Shown here one piece after another: positions 41,000 through 50,201 of a stretch of 51,719 bases of DNA (within the stretch, counting starts at the first letter, position 1; every line of letters starts with the position of its first letter). The translations under genes and the position numbers were made by a program. Source of the stretch: Verrucomicrobiales bacterium (GTDB taxonomy: Bacteria; Verrucomicrobiota; Verrucomicrobiia; Verrucomicrobiales; DEV007); the NCBI GenBank assembly GCA_002726915.1, contig PBSY01000037.1, forward strand, positions 1 to 51,719, read 5' to 3'. The notes beneath the pieces are model-generated. The model had not been told where the DNA came from, made no database searches, and saw only the letters and a program-made list of their open reading frames with translations.

Positions 41000-41352
41000 C
41001 ACCGGAAGCTCTCACCGCAACTCTGGATGCCCTTAAGAAAGCAGGGTCGGTTTACGGCGTGATGCTTCAGCGAGGCCACGACGTCATCTTCAGTGATCTC
41101 CCGTTTGAGAACGATAAGGTGAAAGAACTATCTGACGTAATCGATGACATCGTCTACTTCTACGCACAGGAGAGCCGTTGCCCAGACCAGCTTGCTTTCC
41201 GTTATGATGGCGGGAACCTTGTGATTCTCTTTAAAGAGGGCCACCGGATGGTGGTGCTTCACCGCAGTGCGGATGAAGCTGACAGTATTTCGAAGTCGGC
41301 GACATCCTTTTTCTGTGATTATCTCACTGGGGAGGCGGTCAACTCATTTTGA
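40996..41352 (+). CDS. Roadblock/LC7-like protein, second of a tandem pair
   Basis: 118 residues. LDALKKAGSVYGVMLQRGHDVIFSDLP (helix then strand-turn-strand), a central helix and the GGNLVILFKEGHRMVVLHRS strand pair are the plan of roadblock/LC7 domains, which regulate small GTPases or serve as dimeric scaffolds. It starts within the stop of its partner (ATGA, 40996-40999). The transcript ends at the bidirectional terminator 41481-41510. Confidence 0.65.
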   Translation: MTPEALTATLDALKKAGSVYGVMLQRGHDVIFSDLPFENDKVKELSDVIDDIVYFYAQESRCPDQLAFRYDGGNLVILFKEGHRMVVLHRSADEADSISKSATSFFCDYLTGEAVNSF

Positions 41353-41480
41353 GGGCTTATACAATAAGCCGCAACTCTGTGGCTTCAGCTCTTATGATTT
41401 GGGGGGGTACGGAACGACCCCTTTATCACAGCGTTGATACACTTGCTCTCGAGTGATTGATCGGAATCGGTAGCAAACAC

Positions 41481-41510
41481 AAAAAAAGCTGCCCGTTCAG
41501 GCAGCTTTTT
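41481..41510. terminator. Bidirectional Rho-independent terminator
   Basis: AGCTGCC (41487-41493), loop CGTTCA and GGCAGCT (41500-41506) form a perfect 7-bp stem. A run of seven A precedes it and five T follow, so it can stop both the roadblock pair (plus) and rpsU (minus). It lies between two convergent genes, as expected. Confidence 0.9.
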
Positions 41511-41538
41511 GTCTATCGAAACCTAAGAAGAGATCTAA

Positions 41539-41766
41539 TCAGGAACGCTCCTCTTTGGGCTTATCTTCGCGAAGAGTGAAACGGAATCGGTTTCCGCGAT
41601 TTCGTTTGGCGGCGGCTCGGGCTTTTCGTTTGGTGCGCTGGGCAGGAGTTTCGAAGGAGCGAAGCCGGCGCATTTCTTCGATAATACCCTCAGATTCCAT
41701 CTTGCCCTTAAGACGCTTAAGAGCACGATCGATTGGCTCTCCTTTTTTAATATCAACTTCTGGCAT
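41539..41766 (-). CDS. rpsU: 30S ribosomal protein S21 (bS21)
   Basis: 75 residues, basic, with the family plan: PIDRALKRLKGKMESEGI (~11-28), EEMRRLRSFETPAQRTKRK (~30-48) and an Arg/Lys-rich tail that is longer than in E. coli. S21 binds late to the 30S platform near the anti-Shine-Dalgarno region and aids translation initiation. It is a single-gene transcript with its own promoter (41830-41858) and shared terminator. Several genes in this window lack a good Shine-Dalgarno, which makes the S21 role worth noting. Confidence 0.95.
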   Translation of the reverse strand: MPEVDIKKGEPIDRALKRLKGKMESEGIIEEMRRLRSFETPAQRTKRKARAAAKRNRGNRFRFTLREDKPKEERS

Positions 41767-41813
41767 GGTGAGTGATCGGGATTGGTTGTAGGTTCTAGAG
41801 TATTTGTCTCAGC

Positions 41814-41831
41814 TTCCCGTGAGGGCGGGAA
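41814..41831. promoter_or_regulatory. Inverted repeat at rpsU promoter/leader
   Basis: TTCCCG (41814-41819) and CGGGAA (41826-41831) form a perfect 6-bp stem with a 6-nt loop, right at the predicted rpsU start point and touching the -10. It may be an operator or a leader hairpin for control of S21. Confidence 0.4.
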
Positions 41832-41858
41832 TCTAACGGGGGAAAAGCGCTCCGTCAA
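41830..41858 (-). promoter_or_regulatory. Sigma70-type promoter of rpsU
   Basis: On the minus strand TTGACG (41858-41853), a 17-bp spacer and TAGATT (41835-41830) form a good promoter. The start point is ~41823, which gives a leader of roughly 57 nt before the rpsU ATG at 41766. Confidence 0.75.
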
Positions 41859-41996
41859 GTCCGGGCAACGATAAGAAGGGTGAAATGATTCGGTAATGGA
41901 GCACTGAACGCTGAATTTATGGTCATTGCATCTCGCTCTTTTCTTTCTTTGAGGTAAAGAGATGTTCAAAAGTTAAACCACTAATAGGAAAAATAT

Positions 41997-43943
41997 TTAA
42001 TCTTCCTTCTGCAAGCTGGCAACGACATTGAAGTCTTCTAGCGTGGTCGTATCGCCCTTTACCTCGCCTCCAGAAACAATTTCCTTGAGAAGACGGCGCA
42101 TAATTTTTCCGCTTCGAGTTTTCGGAAGAGTTTGAGTAAAGCGAATGTCGTCTGGCTTTGCGATGGCTCCGATTTCTGCTCCGACGTGCTGGCGAAGTTC
42201 TAATGCTAGCTCATCACCATGATCGATACCTTCTTTGAGAGTTACAAAAGCCACGACAGCTTGGCCCTTGATATCATGAGGGCGCCCAACTGCGGCAGCC
42301 TCTGCGACTGCTTCGTGCGAGACAAGCGCGCTTTCGACCTCGGCCGTTCCTAGTCGGTGGCCTGAAACGTTAAGCACGTCGTCGAGGCGTCCAACGATCC
42401 AGAAATAGCTGTCATCATCAGTTCGAGCGCCGTCACCAGCGAGGTAGATGCCCTCATATTCGTTCCAGTAAGTCTCTTTAAAACGCTCCGGATCCTTGTA
42501 AATCGTGCGCAGCATGCTGGGCCACGGCTTCCGAATCACGAGTTTACCTCCCTCATTTGGGCCGCATTCTTCGCCGGTTTCATCAAGTATCGCTGCATCA
42601 ATGCCAAGAAAAGGACGGGTCGCGGTTCCAGGCTTTAGCGGTGTCGCGCCGGGAAGCGGGGTGATCATGATCGCTCCCGTCTCTGTCTGCCACCATGTAT
42701 CGACGATAGGGCAGCGTCCGGCACCAATCTTCTCATGATACCACATCCAAGCTTCGGGGTTGATCGGTTCACCAACCGTGCCAAGAAGACGGAGAGAGCT
42801 CAAGTCGTGCTTATCAACATGATGGTCGCCTGCTTTAATGAACGCGCGAATCGCTGTCGGTGCGGTGTAGAAAATGGTGACCTTATATTCGGCTACTATC
42901 TGCCAGAAGCGATCCCAGTCGGGCTGATTGGGCGCTCCTTCATACATCACTTGCGCAGCGCCATTCGCCATAGGGCCGTAGACAATGTAGCTGTGACCGG
43001 TGATCCAACCGACGTCAGCAGTGCACCAATAGATATCATCTTTCTGATGGTCAAAAACATATTTGAAAGTCGTCGCAGTACCGGTGAGATAGCCTCCAGT
43101 CGTGTGGAGAATTCCCTTAGGCTTGCCGGTTGAACCTGAGGTGTAGAGAATAAAAAGGGGATGCTCGGCGTCAAATCCTTCGGCAGGACAGAAATCAGAC
43201 ATATCAGCGGTGGCATCGTGCCACCAAGCGTCTCGGCCTTCCGTCATCTTGATCTCGTTCTCGCAGCGTTTGAGAACAAACACATTTTCAACCGCATCGT
43301 AATTTTCGAGGGCCTCGTCAACGTTGGCCTTCAGCGGAACGACATTGCCACGGCGCCATCCGCCATCGGCGGTGATAATGGTAGTCGCTTCTGAGTCTTC
43401 GAGGCGATCCTTGATAGAAGTTGCGGAGAATCCGCCGAAAACAACCGAGTGAACAGCCCCAATACGAGCGCAGGCTAGCATAGCAATGGCAGCTTCTGGA
43501 ACCATAGGCATATAGATGAGAACCCTATCTCCTGACTTAACGCCACGGGCAATCATCGCATTGGCAAAGCGGCAAGTTTCACTGAGGAGTTCCGAAAACG
43601 TGATGTTTCGCGTGTCCCCGGGTTCGCCCACCCAGTAGATCGCAACCTCATCGCCTCGCCCATCAGCAACATGGCGATCGAGGCAGTTTTCGGCTGCGTT
43701 GATCTTGCCGCCATCGAACCACTTTGCAAAAGGAGCGTCGTTCCAATCGAGCACGGAATGCCATGACTTTTGCCAGCTCAACTCGGCAGCCTGCTCCGCC
43801 CAGAACGCCTCAGGGTCCGCGATTGACTTAGCATGAAGTTCCTCGTAGTCATCCATCGATTTGATGTGCGCTCTGGATGAGAAATCTGGTGAAGGAGAGA
43901 AGACTCGATCTTCTTTTTGAAGCGATTCGATATTGTTACTCAT
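41997..43943 (-). CDS. acs: Acetyl-CoA synthetase (AMP-forming)
   Basis: 648 residues, typical of Acs. The adenylate motif [11 protein letters not shown] (267-277), [10 protein letters not shown] (acetate pocket Trp), [12 protein letters not shown] and the C-terminal [11 protein letters not shown] with the acetylatable Lys (~613) are all present. It activates acetate to acetyl-CoA via acetyl-AMP. In many bacteria this Lys is switched off by acetylation and on by deacetylases; a deacetylase-like gene lies at 5107-6015. A palindrome lies ~70 bp upstream of the ATG. The ATG is preceded by no clear Shine-Dalgarno. Confidence 0.97.
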   Translation of the reverse strand: MSNNIESLQKEDRVFSPSPDFSSRAHIKSMDDYEELHAKSIADPEAFWAEQAAELSWQKSWHSVLDWNDAPFAKWFDGGKINAAENCLDRHVADGRGDEVAIYWVGEPGDTRNITFSELLSETCRFANAMIARGVKSGDRVLIYMPMVPEAAIAMLACARIGAVHSVVFGGFSATSIKDRLEDSEATTIITADGGWRRGNVVPLKANVDEALENYDAVENVFVLKRCENEIKMTEGRDAWWHDATADMSDFCPAEGFDAEHPLFILYTSGSTGKPKGILHTTGGYLTGTATTFKYVFDHQKDDIYWCTADVGWITGHSYIVYGPMANGAAQVMYEGAPNQPDWDRFWQIVAEYKVTIFYTAPTAIRAFIKAGDHHVDKHDLSSLRLLGTVGEPINPEAWMWYHEKIGAGRCPIVDTWWQTETGAIMITPLPGATPLKPGTATRPFLGIDAAILDETGEECGPNEGGKLVIRKPWPSMLRTIYKDPERFKETYWNEYEGIYLAGDGARTDDDSYFWIVGRLDDVLNVSGHRLGTAEVESALVSHEAVAEAAAVGRPHDIKGQAVVAFVTLKEGIDHGDELALELRQHVGAEIGAIAKPDDIRFTQTLPKTRSGKIMRRLLKEIVSGGEVKGDTTTLEDFNVVASLQKED

Positions 43944-44011
43944 GGGAGTTAAAACTGAGGCATGAAAGCTACCAAGAGACCTTTGAAATGAAAACGGTAA
44001 AATTCGCGTTA

Positions 44012-44035
44012 TTCAGGTCGTGGGTCTTACCTGAA
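44012..44035. promoter_or_regulatory. Palindrome upstream of acs
   Basis: TTCAGGT (44012-44018) and ACCTGAA (44029-44035), perfect 7-bp repeat with a 10-nt centre, 69 bp upstream of the acs ATG. The size fits an operator for a dimeric regulator or a leader hairpin. No CRP or known acs regulator box was recognised. Confidence 0.45.
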
Positions 44036-44235
44036 AAATGAAACATCTCCATGACGATGGGATCAAGAAAGATTACGTGACCATTAGCTTTGCACAGGTG
44101 ACGGTTGAGCCCATATCTGCAAGAACCACGGGGTTAGAGGTCCTCTTCCATAACGCGTTCCAAACTTTCGCGTGGTTTCTGGTATGCTGAGAGAGTGGAC
44201 TAGGCGCGGTCATTCACAGCCATCATGACGACAAA

Positions 44236-44267
44236 ATAAAAAACGGCTGCTCAGTTCAGAGCAGCCG
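44236..44267 (-). terminator. Rho-independent terminator of the TIM-barrel gene
   Basis: CGGCTGCTC (44244-44252) and GAGCAGCCG (44259-44267) form a perfect 9-bp stem with loop AGTTCA. On the minus strand it is followed by TTTTTTATTTT. It lies 25 bp after the TIM-barrel gene stop. Confidence 0.9.
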
Positions 44268-44291
44268 CTTCAAAAAACCTGACAGTGCGTT

Positions 44292-45308
44292 TCAAACAGC
44301 GTCGCGCGCGTCAATCATCGACTTGAGAATGGTGTTCCAAGTATCTCCATTCTCGAGCATTTCGTTGGGAAACATACAGCCATCCCAGCAAATGTGCTCG
44401 ATTCCGCGGTCCGCGTAGTCCTTCAGCCAGTAGGTAGTGCAGCGAGTGATGTCGAGCTTACCGTTAGTATCGTCAGCCGGGCAGTGTTTGCCGGTCTTGT
44501 CGTGACTGCCGGCTCCGTGAACCGAGCCGTCGTTCTGGGCGACGTGGAAATCAATTGTCCAGGGCCGCAGCTTGTCAGTCATTTCCTCGTAGGCCGCATA
44601 GAATTCTTCGTCGTTGTAGCCGTCCTTAAGAAGGGCATGCTCAGGAGCGTTGTAGCCAAGAAGGTAAAGGTAAGTGTGAGCAAGATCAGCCTGAAAGCCG
44701 AGCGTCTCAGGCATCCCGACTTCCTCGAGGAGATCCAGCATGTCTTTCCAACTGTGCATACCAGCCCAGCATATCTCACCTTCAGCAGCGAGGCGTTCAC
44801 CGTGGTCGGCAGCGATCTTGGCTGCCTCGCGGAAAGTAGCGGCGATTCGCTTGGTATTGGCGGAAGGATCCTCCCGCCACTGCTCGAGACCAAACTCGGC
44901 AGAATCGATACGGATGACACCACGCTTGCGAACGCCATGATCGTTAAAAACACCGGCGATTCGGCAACCAACCTTTACGGCTTCGAGAAATTTCTTCTGC
45001 GACTCGTCGTCGCCCATGGCGGAGTCACCCACGGTGCCACCCCACACTGGTGCCACCAGAGAACCGACGTCAAAGCCATATCCAGCAATTGTGTCGGCGA
45101 TTCCCCGCAGCTCCTCGTCAGTGGCATAAGGGTCGGTGTGAGGGTGAAAGAGAAAGTAGTCAATACCCTCGTACTTTTGGCCGTCCACCTCGGCGGCGGC
45201 CGTGAGTTCCAGCATCCGCTCGAGAGAGATTGGTGGTTCTTGGCCTTCGTCGTCGCCTTTTCCGACGAGACCGGGCCACATGGCATTATGCAGTTTCAGT
45301 GAAGACAT
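44292..45308 (-). CDS. Xylose-isomerase-like TIM barrel protein (sugar phosphate isomerase/epimerase)
   Basis: 338 residues. The AP-endonuclease-2/xylose-isomerase-like fold is recognised by [40 protein letters not shown] (~175-189, metal Glu), [15 protein letters not shown] (metal Asp/His), [12 protein letters not shown] (metal His) and [10 protein letters not shown]. The carboxylate/His metal-binding plan is kept. Members act on sugars, inositols or hydroxypyruvate; which one applies is not clear. No signal peptide. It is divergent from the periplasmic cyclophilin gene and ends at a strong terminator. Confidence 0.85.
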   Translation of the reverse strand: MSSLKLHNAMWPGLVGKGDDEGQEPPISLERMLELTAAAEVDGQKYEGIDYFLFHPHTDPYATDEELRGIADTIAGYGFDVGSLVAPVWGGTVGDSAMGDDESQKKFLEAVKVGCRIAGVFNDHGVRKRGVIRIDSAEFGLEQWREDPSANTKRIAATFREAAKIAADHGERLAAEGEICWAGMHSWKDMLDLLEEVGMPETLGFQADLAHTYLYLLGYNAPEHALLKDGYNDEEFYAAYEEMTDKLRPWTIDFHVAQNDGSVHGAGSHDKTGKHCPADDTNGKLDITRCTTYWLKDYADRGIEHICWDGCMFPNEMLENGDTWNTILKSMIDARDAV

Positions 45309-45351
45309 TTATTTCTTAGGTAGTGGATATTTGGGTGAGCCCCGTAGAATA

Positions 45352-45390
45352 CATGAACGCCCTACCAGAGCAAGGTAGAAGCCCTTCATG
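45352..45390. promoter_or_regulatory. Imperfect inverted repeat in divergent region
   Basis: CATGAA (45352-45357) pairs with TTCATG (45385-45390), and inside it CTACC (45362-45366) pairs with GGTAG (45374-45378). It lies 44 bp upstream of the TIM-barrel gene start. Candidate operator or leader hairpin. Confidence 0.4.
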
Positions 45391-45403
45391 ATGTATCAAG
45401 TTT

Positions 45404-45422
45404 GGCTAAAAATATATTAGCC
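45404..45422. promoter_or_regulatory. Perfect AT-centred palindrome in divergent region
   Basis: GGCTAA (45404-45409), loop AAATATA and TTAGCC (45417-45422). It follows the imperfect repeat at 45352-45390 by 13 bp. Such a pair of sites between divergent genes often marks regulator binding; nothing here identifies the regulator. Confidence 0.4.
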
Positions 45423-45547
45423 TGAGAGTTCTTTGCGGAATAGTTCGAGGCTGAAAGACAGGGCTTCAGTGGTTGACTTCAATTCAGCTATCGCGGAACC
45501 TCTCGATGTCACTCTGGGAGTGAGCATTTCTATTTTTCTACCTGACA

Positions 45548-46162
45548 ATGAATTTGACCAAGTTGACCCTTTTAGCGGGCGCTGTAGCGCTCGGTTTTTC
45601 CTTTTCCGCAACTGCGGGGCCAAAAGTGGTGCTGCACACGAGCTTAGGTGATATAACGCTCGAGCTCAATGAAGAGAAGGCACCAAAAACCGTAGCTAAC
45701 TTCCTAAGCTACGTGAATGAAGGTTTTTACACCAATACTGTTTTCCACCGTGTTATCGAAGGGTTCATGATACAAGGAGGAGGATTCGAGCTCCAGTCGA
45801 CCGGCAAAATTGAGCAGAAAAAGGTGAAAGACTCAGTCGAAAATGAGGCCAAAAATGGACTCAAGAATAGGCGGGGGTCCATTGCTATGGCTCGAACCAG
45901 CGATCCGCACAGCGCTACCGCCCAGTTTTTCATCAATGACGGAGACAACGGCAATCTCGATTATCCTTCCTTTGACGGGTGGGGTTACGCTGTCTTTGGT
46001 GAGGTCATTGAGGGGTTTGATGTTGTCGACAAAATTGCCGATGTGGCGACAGGAACAAAAGGTTTGCATGCTCGCATGGGCGACCAGACTATGGAGCGTC
46101 CAATGAAGGACGTGCCAAACGAAAATGTGATCATTAAATCGATTGAGAACGTTAAACAGTAA
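45548..46162 (+). CDS. Periplasmic peptidyl-prolyl cis-trans isomerase (cyclophilin)
   Basis: 204 residues with a signal peptide (about 1-23, ending SATAG). Cyclophilin core: [35 protein letters not shown] (~62-77, catalytic Arg) and [20 protein letters not shown]. It should fold secreted proteins in the periplasm. The gene is followed after 27 bp by a second cyclophilin of a different subtype, so the two are probably co-transcribed. Confidence 0.93.
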   Translation: MNLTKLTLLAGAVALGFSFSATAGPKVVLHTSLGDITLELNEEKAPKTVANFLSYVNEGFYTNTVFHRVIEGFMIQGGGFELQSTGKIEQKKVKDSVENEAKNGLKNRRGSIAMARTSDPHSATAQFFINDGDNGNLDYPSFDGWGYAVFGEVIEGFDVVDKIADVATGTKGLHARMGDQTMERPMKDVPNENVIIKSIENVKQ

Positions 46163-46189
46163 CTAGTTAAAGCATTTTTTTACACCTTT

Positions 46190-46702
46190 ATGAGCGAAGA
46201 AACTATTGACCTCCCGCGCGTGTTTTTTGACATGGAAGCGGACGGCGAGCCGGTTGGCCGTATTGTCATGGAGCTGCGTAGCGACGTGGTCCCCAAAACT
46301 GCTGAAAATTTCCGTGCTTTGTGCACGGGAGAGAAGATGGGATTGAGCTACAAGGGGAGCCCGTTCCACCGAGTGATACCCGATTTCATGTGTCAGGGTG
46401 GTGACATCACCAATGGCGACGGAACGGGCGGGCAGTCCATTTATGGTCGTCGCTTTGACGACGAGAACTTCGAATTGAAGCATACGGGTCCCGGCATTCT
46501 CTCCATGGCGAATGCCGGTCCAAACACAAACGGGTCCCAATTTTTTATCTGCACGGTAAAAACCGAGTGGCTCGACGGTAATCACACTGTTTTCGGCAGC
46601 GTTGTCGAAGGCATGGATGTCGTCCAGAAACTGGAAGAAATTGGTAGCCGCAGTGGTCGCACTTCTAAGGAGGTCATTGTGGCGGATAGCGGCCAACTCT
46701 AA
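46190..46702 (+). CDS. Cytoplasmic cyclophilin, eukaryote-like (CypA type)
   Basis: 170 residues, no signal peptide. It is unusually close to eukaryotic cyclophilin [41 protein letters not shown] and [20 protein letters not shown] are near-verbatim vertebrate/fungal patterns, followed by [19 protein letters not shown] with the active-site Arg, Gln and Trp. It is a peptidyl-prolyl isomerase. Its neighbour is the bacterial secreted type. Similarity to eukaryotes may be old shared ancestry or transfer; the sequence alone does not decide. Confidence 0.95.
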   Translation: MSEETIDLPRVFFDMEADGEPVGRIVMELRSDVVPKTAENFRALCTGEKMGLSYKGSPFHRVIPDFMCQGGDITNGDGTGGQSIYGRRFDDENFELKHTGPGILSMANAGPNTNGSQFFICTVKTEWLDGNHTVFGSVVEGMDVVQKLEEIGSRSGRTSKEVIVADSGQL

Positions 46703-46798
46703 TCGCTTCCTAACGTAAGTTTAAGGCCGTCCCTGGAGCTCACTCGTTTCAGCGGCGGCTTTTGCTTTTATTCTAAAGGCTGCTAGCCCTATCTAAAT

Positions 46799-48220
46799 AT
46801 GGCAAACGAATACGATGCTGTAGTGATTGGGTCCGGCCCGAACGGGTTAGCGGCAGCTGTCAGGCTTGCTCAGGAGGGTCAATCCGTCGTCGTCCTAGAG
46901 AGGCATGATGAACCGGGCGGAGGTACAAGGACTGCGGAGCTTACGCTGCCGGGCTACCACCATGACGTATGTTCTGCAATTCACCCGATGGGGCTTGCCT
47001 CACCGTTTCTTAGTTCGCTGCCTCTTGAAAAATATGGGCTCGAGTGGATTCATCCAGAAATCCCGATGGCTCACCCGCTGGATCACGGAGAAGCTGTTAT
47101 GCTGCACCGTTCGATCGAGGAAACTGCCGCTCAATTCGACCCCGTGACCCGGGGCACATATCGCAAGCTGTTTACGCCATTTGTGGAACAGGCCCAAGAA
47201 CTTCTGCAGGATCTTCTCGCTGCACCTCGAATGCCAAAGAACCCCGTTCTCGCCGGGCGTTTTGGACTTAAATCGCTTCCAGCGGCACTCGACGCCTCTA
47301 GGGCATGGTTTCCGGATGAAAAGGCGCGGGCTTTACTGGCAGGGAATGCTGCTCATTCCATCCTGCCTCTTGATCGCCCGATAGCGACCAATGCGATTGG
47401 ATTGATTCTGATGCTGGTCGGGCACGCTCACGGATGGCCAGTCGCAAGAGCGGGTTCTCAGCGCATCACAAAGGCACTGATTGGATATCTCGAGTCAATC
47501 GGTGGAAAGGTAGAAACGGGTCGTCAAGTTTCAACCATCAAGGAACTCCCCAAGGCGAACGCCTATGTATTCGATACTTCACCATCCGCCATGGCAGAGA
47601 TCGCTGGGGACCGTCTGCCTGCAGGCTTTTCAAAACGACTCCGAAAATACCGCCATGGTGCAGGTATTTTTAAAATTGATTATGCCCTGAGCGAAGCCGT
47701 TCCATGGGTTAACTCCGGTTGCCGCAAGGCTGGAACCGTCCATGTCGGTGGCACCATAGACGAGATTGCCCAATCAGAACGTGAGATGTGGGAGGGAATC
47801 CACAGCGGGCGTCCTTTCGTCCTCGCCGCTCAGCAAAGCGTGTGCGATGACAGTCGGGCTCCCAAAGGCAAACACACTTTCTGGGCCTACTGTCATGTTC
47901 CAAAGGAATCGACCGTCGACATGACTGAAGCGATTGAGGGACAACTTGAGCGGTTCGCTCCCGGCTTCAAAGACTGCGTTCTCGAGCGGCACACTATGAA
48001 TTGCTCCGACTATCAATCCTATAATCCAAACTTCATCGGAGGGGATATTATCGGAGGAGTTTCAGATTGGAGACAAGTCGTGAGCCGTCCTGTGGCGAGG
48101 ATACGACCTCACACCACTCCGGCGAAGGATATCTTCATCTGTTCCGCATCAACCCCGCCTGGGGCAGGAGTTCACGGCATGGGCGGGTATTGGGCAGCGG
48201 AAGAGGTGCTTCGCCATTAA
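46799..48220 (+). CDS. FAD-dependent oxidoreductase of the CrtI/phytoene-desaturase-like family
   Basis: 473 residues. N-terminal FAD site VVIGSGPNGLAAAVRLAQEG (~8-27) with the Glu-ended strand VVVLERHDEPGG. C-terminal GVHGMGGYWAAEEVL is the second FAD contact. The family holds carotenoid desaturases and isomerases, but also many proteins of unknown substrate; no other carotenoid genes are in the window, so the product is not assigned further. It ends 3 bp before the convergent sulfatase stop. Confidence 0.88.
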   Translation: MANEYDAVVIGSGPNGLAAAVRLAQEGQSVVVLERHDEPGGGTRTAELTLPGYHHDVCSAIHPMGLASPFLSSLPLEKYGLEWIHPEIPMAHPLDHGEAVMLHRSIEETAAQFDPVTRGTYRKLFTPFVEQAQELLQDLLAAPRMPKNPVLAGRFGLKSLPAALDASRAWFPDEKARALLAGNAAHSILPLDRPIATNAIGLILMLVGHAHGWPVARAGSQRITKALIGYLESIGGKVETGRQVSTIKELPKANAYVFDTSPSAMAEIAGDRLPAGFSKRLRKYRHGAGIFKIDYALSEAVPWVNSGCRKAGTVHVGGTIDEIAQSEREMWEGIHSGRPFVLAAQQSVCDDSRAPKGKHTFWAYCHVPKESTVDMTEAIEGQLERFAPGFKDCVLERHTMNCSDYQSYNPNFIGGDIIGGVSDWRQVVSRPVARIRPHTTPAKDIFICSASTPPGAGVHGMGGYWAAEEVLRH

Positions 48221-48223
48221 CGG

Positions 48224-49819
48224 TTAGCGATCGCCTGGCCAAAATTCCTTTTGCTTCTCCATGGGAAGCTGAGACACATCACTATCGTCTTCGTAGTACT
48301 CACGAATGTCTTCCAGCTTCTGCTTCATGTTAGAGACTAGCTCCGGACTGGCGGTTTCGTAGATGTTGGTGAGTTCGTCGGGGTCTTTCTGGAGATCAAA
48401 CATTTCCCACTCATCGAACTGATAGTAGCAGATCAGCTTGTAGCGATCGGTTCGAATACCATACTGACGGGGCACCATATGAACGCTAGGGTATTCGTAG
48501 TAGTGGTAGTAAATCGCTTCGCGAAACTTTTCGTCTCCCTCGCCCTTGAGGAGCGGGACGAGTGACTGACCCTGGAGGTCATCCGGGATTGTCGCGCCTG
48601 CCATGTCTAGGAACGTTGAAGCGTAGTCGAGGTTCTGGACGAGGTCGGTGTTCCGTGAGCCGGCCTGGGTAATGCCTGGCCACTTCACGATGAGAGGCAT
48701 CTTGAGAGCCTCTTCATACATCCAGCGCTTGTCATCCCAGCCGTGATCTCCAATATAGAAGCCTTGGTCACTAGAATAGATAACAACAGTATTGTCATCG
48801 AGTCCCAGTTCTTCAAGTGTTGCCATGAGAGTGCCGACGCTCTCATCGACGCCTTTGACGCTGCGGAGATAATTCTTAGCGTAGCGCTGATACTTCCAGC
48901 GAATGAGTTCCTTGCCACTAAGATTGGCCTTGTGAAAAGCTTCGTCCTTTGGCTTGTATGCTGCAAACCATGCGTCGAGTTGAGCTTTACTCATGCGCGC
49001 CATGTTTCTCCACGCTGACTTGTCTTGTCGCTTTTGTGATGCTTCTTGAGTGAAGTCAGGAGTCAGGTCCAGGAAAAGATCGTAATTAATGTCCATGTGT
49101 CGATCGATTTCCAGTTCCTGATGACGCGCACCGGGAGCGCGGGTTGCGTAGTCGTCGAAGAGCGTCTCAGGTTCCGGCATATCCATGTCATCGTAGAGGG
49201 TAAGATGACGCTCAGCAGGCATCCAATTCCGGTGCGGAGCTTTGTGCTGGACCATCAGCATGAAAGGCTTGTCGTCGGTGCGCTTTTCTTTGAGCCACTC
49301 GACTGCGAGGTCGGTGACCACATCGGTGCAATGACCTTCGATTCGAATGTTGCCTTCAGGGACAATGAGATCGGGATTGTAGTATAGCCCCTGCCCAGGC
49401 AGTACTTTCCAGTCGTCGTAGCCCTGAGGATGACCCTTGAGGTGCGATTTGCCATAAATCGCGGTCTGGTAGCCCGCTTTTTGGAGCAGCTTGGGGAAGG
49501 TTTGCTGGTTCCAGTCAAAGGTGTTGCCGTTATTCATGAAGCCATTCTTATGGCTGTGCTTCCCAGTCTGAATCACGGCACGGCTTGGACCACATATCGA
49601 GTTAGTACAGAAGCTGTTTTCAAATACCATACCCTGGTCGGCAAGCTTATCGATTTCAGGAGTGGGATTAACCGGCTTCAGCCAACCATTGTAGGCGCCG
49701 ATAGCGTGGGGTGCATGGTCATCAGAAAAAATGAAGAGTACGTTTGGTTTCTCGTCAGCGAGGGAGGACAATGAGAGTCCGACGAGCAAGGCGGCAGAGA
49801 GAAAAATGAACTTCGGCAT
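48224..49819 (-). CDS. Secreted sulfatase (type I)
   Basis: 531 residues with a signal peptide (about 1-21). Metal site NVLFIFSDDHAPHAIG (~26-41), activation motif CGPSRAVIQTG (Cys 76), YGKSHLKGHP and YSSDQGFYIGDHGWDDKRW follow. It resembles the sulfatase at 27055-28593 and its relatives rather than the arylsulfatase-A-like one. The long insert (LYDDMDMPEPETLFDDYATR) is typical of this group. Substrate not predictable. It is convergent with the CrtI-like gene. Confidence 0.93.
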   Translation of the reverse strand: MPKFIFLSAALLVGLSLSSLADEKPNVLFIFSDDHAPHAIGAYNGWLKPVNPTPEIDKLADQGMVFENSFCTNSICGPSRAVIQTGKHSHKNGFMNNGNTFDWNQQTFPKLLQKAGYQTAIYGKSHLKGHPQGYDDWKVLPGQGLYYNPDLIVPEGNIRIEGHCTDVVTDLAVEWLKEKRTDDKPFMLMVQHKAPHRNWMPAERHLTLYDDMDMPEPETLFDDYATRAPGARHQELEIDRHMDINYDLFLDLTPDFTQEASQKRQDKSAWRNMARMSKAQLDAWFAAYKPKDEAFHKANLSGKELIRWKYQRYAKNYLRSVKGVDESVGTLMATLEELGLDDNTVVIYSSDQGFYIGDHGWDDKRWMYEEALKMPLIVKWPGITQAGSRNTDLVQNLDYASTFLDMAGATIPDDLQGQSLVPLLKGEGDEKFREAIYYHYYEYPSVHMVPRQYGIRTDRYKLICYYQFDEWEMFDLQKDPDELTNIYETASPELVSNMKQKLEDIREYYEDDSDVSQLPMEKQKEFWPGDR

Positions 49820-50201
49820 GCGAACTCTATGCCTTTAGTTCGCGCGATCGGCAAGGATATTCCGGCGTGCGGTAATAGCGGAAACACGGAAATGAGCACC
49901 TGTGATGCCTTTCTAACGGCCGAATTGGTAAAAACCAAGAGGGACCTCAGTCTCTGCGCGTCTCAAATCCCTATAAATCGGGCCATGAACGAACAGAACT
50001 GACTTCGTGGTTCGATCGCCGAATAGCTAGTGAATTTCGCCAAGTTGGGGCGCGCGTGATTGCGTGCAACATTCAGAATCCAAACCTTTAAATTTCGCAG
50101 CCCGAGTCAAACGCCATAGGAAACGATGGTATGCGGAGGTCTGTGGCTGGAAGGCGATAAGCATCGCCGTCTGGAAAATTTGATATTTGAAATCCGGTAG
50201 T
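49820..50201. other. Intergenic, no supported gene
   Basis: About 380 bp between the photolyase stop and the sulfatase start, both on the minus strand. A 103-codon minus-strand frame (50027-50338) starts inside the photolyase gene and runs into this gap; it has no recognisable features and was rejected. The sulfatase promoter should lie near 49830-49930. Confidence 0.4.

Larger units (their letters stand above)
43944..44291. other. Intergenic region upstream of acs, no gene
   Basis: About 350 bp between acs and the TIM-barrel gene, both on the minus strand. It holds a palindrome (44012-44035) and the terminator of the TIM-barrel gene (44236-44267). No ORF or RNA gene could be supported. Confidence 0.5.

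Noticed and set aside
44394-45302. A 302-codon plus-strand frame antisense to the TIM-barrel gene
   Set aside because: Long, but it mirrors a clearly real gene with catalytic motifs and a terminator; high-GC antisense frames like this arise by chance.
46163-46696. 177-codon minus-strand frame over the CypA-like gene
   Set aside because: Antisense to an unmistakable cyclophilin; no motifs of its own.
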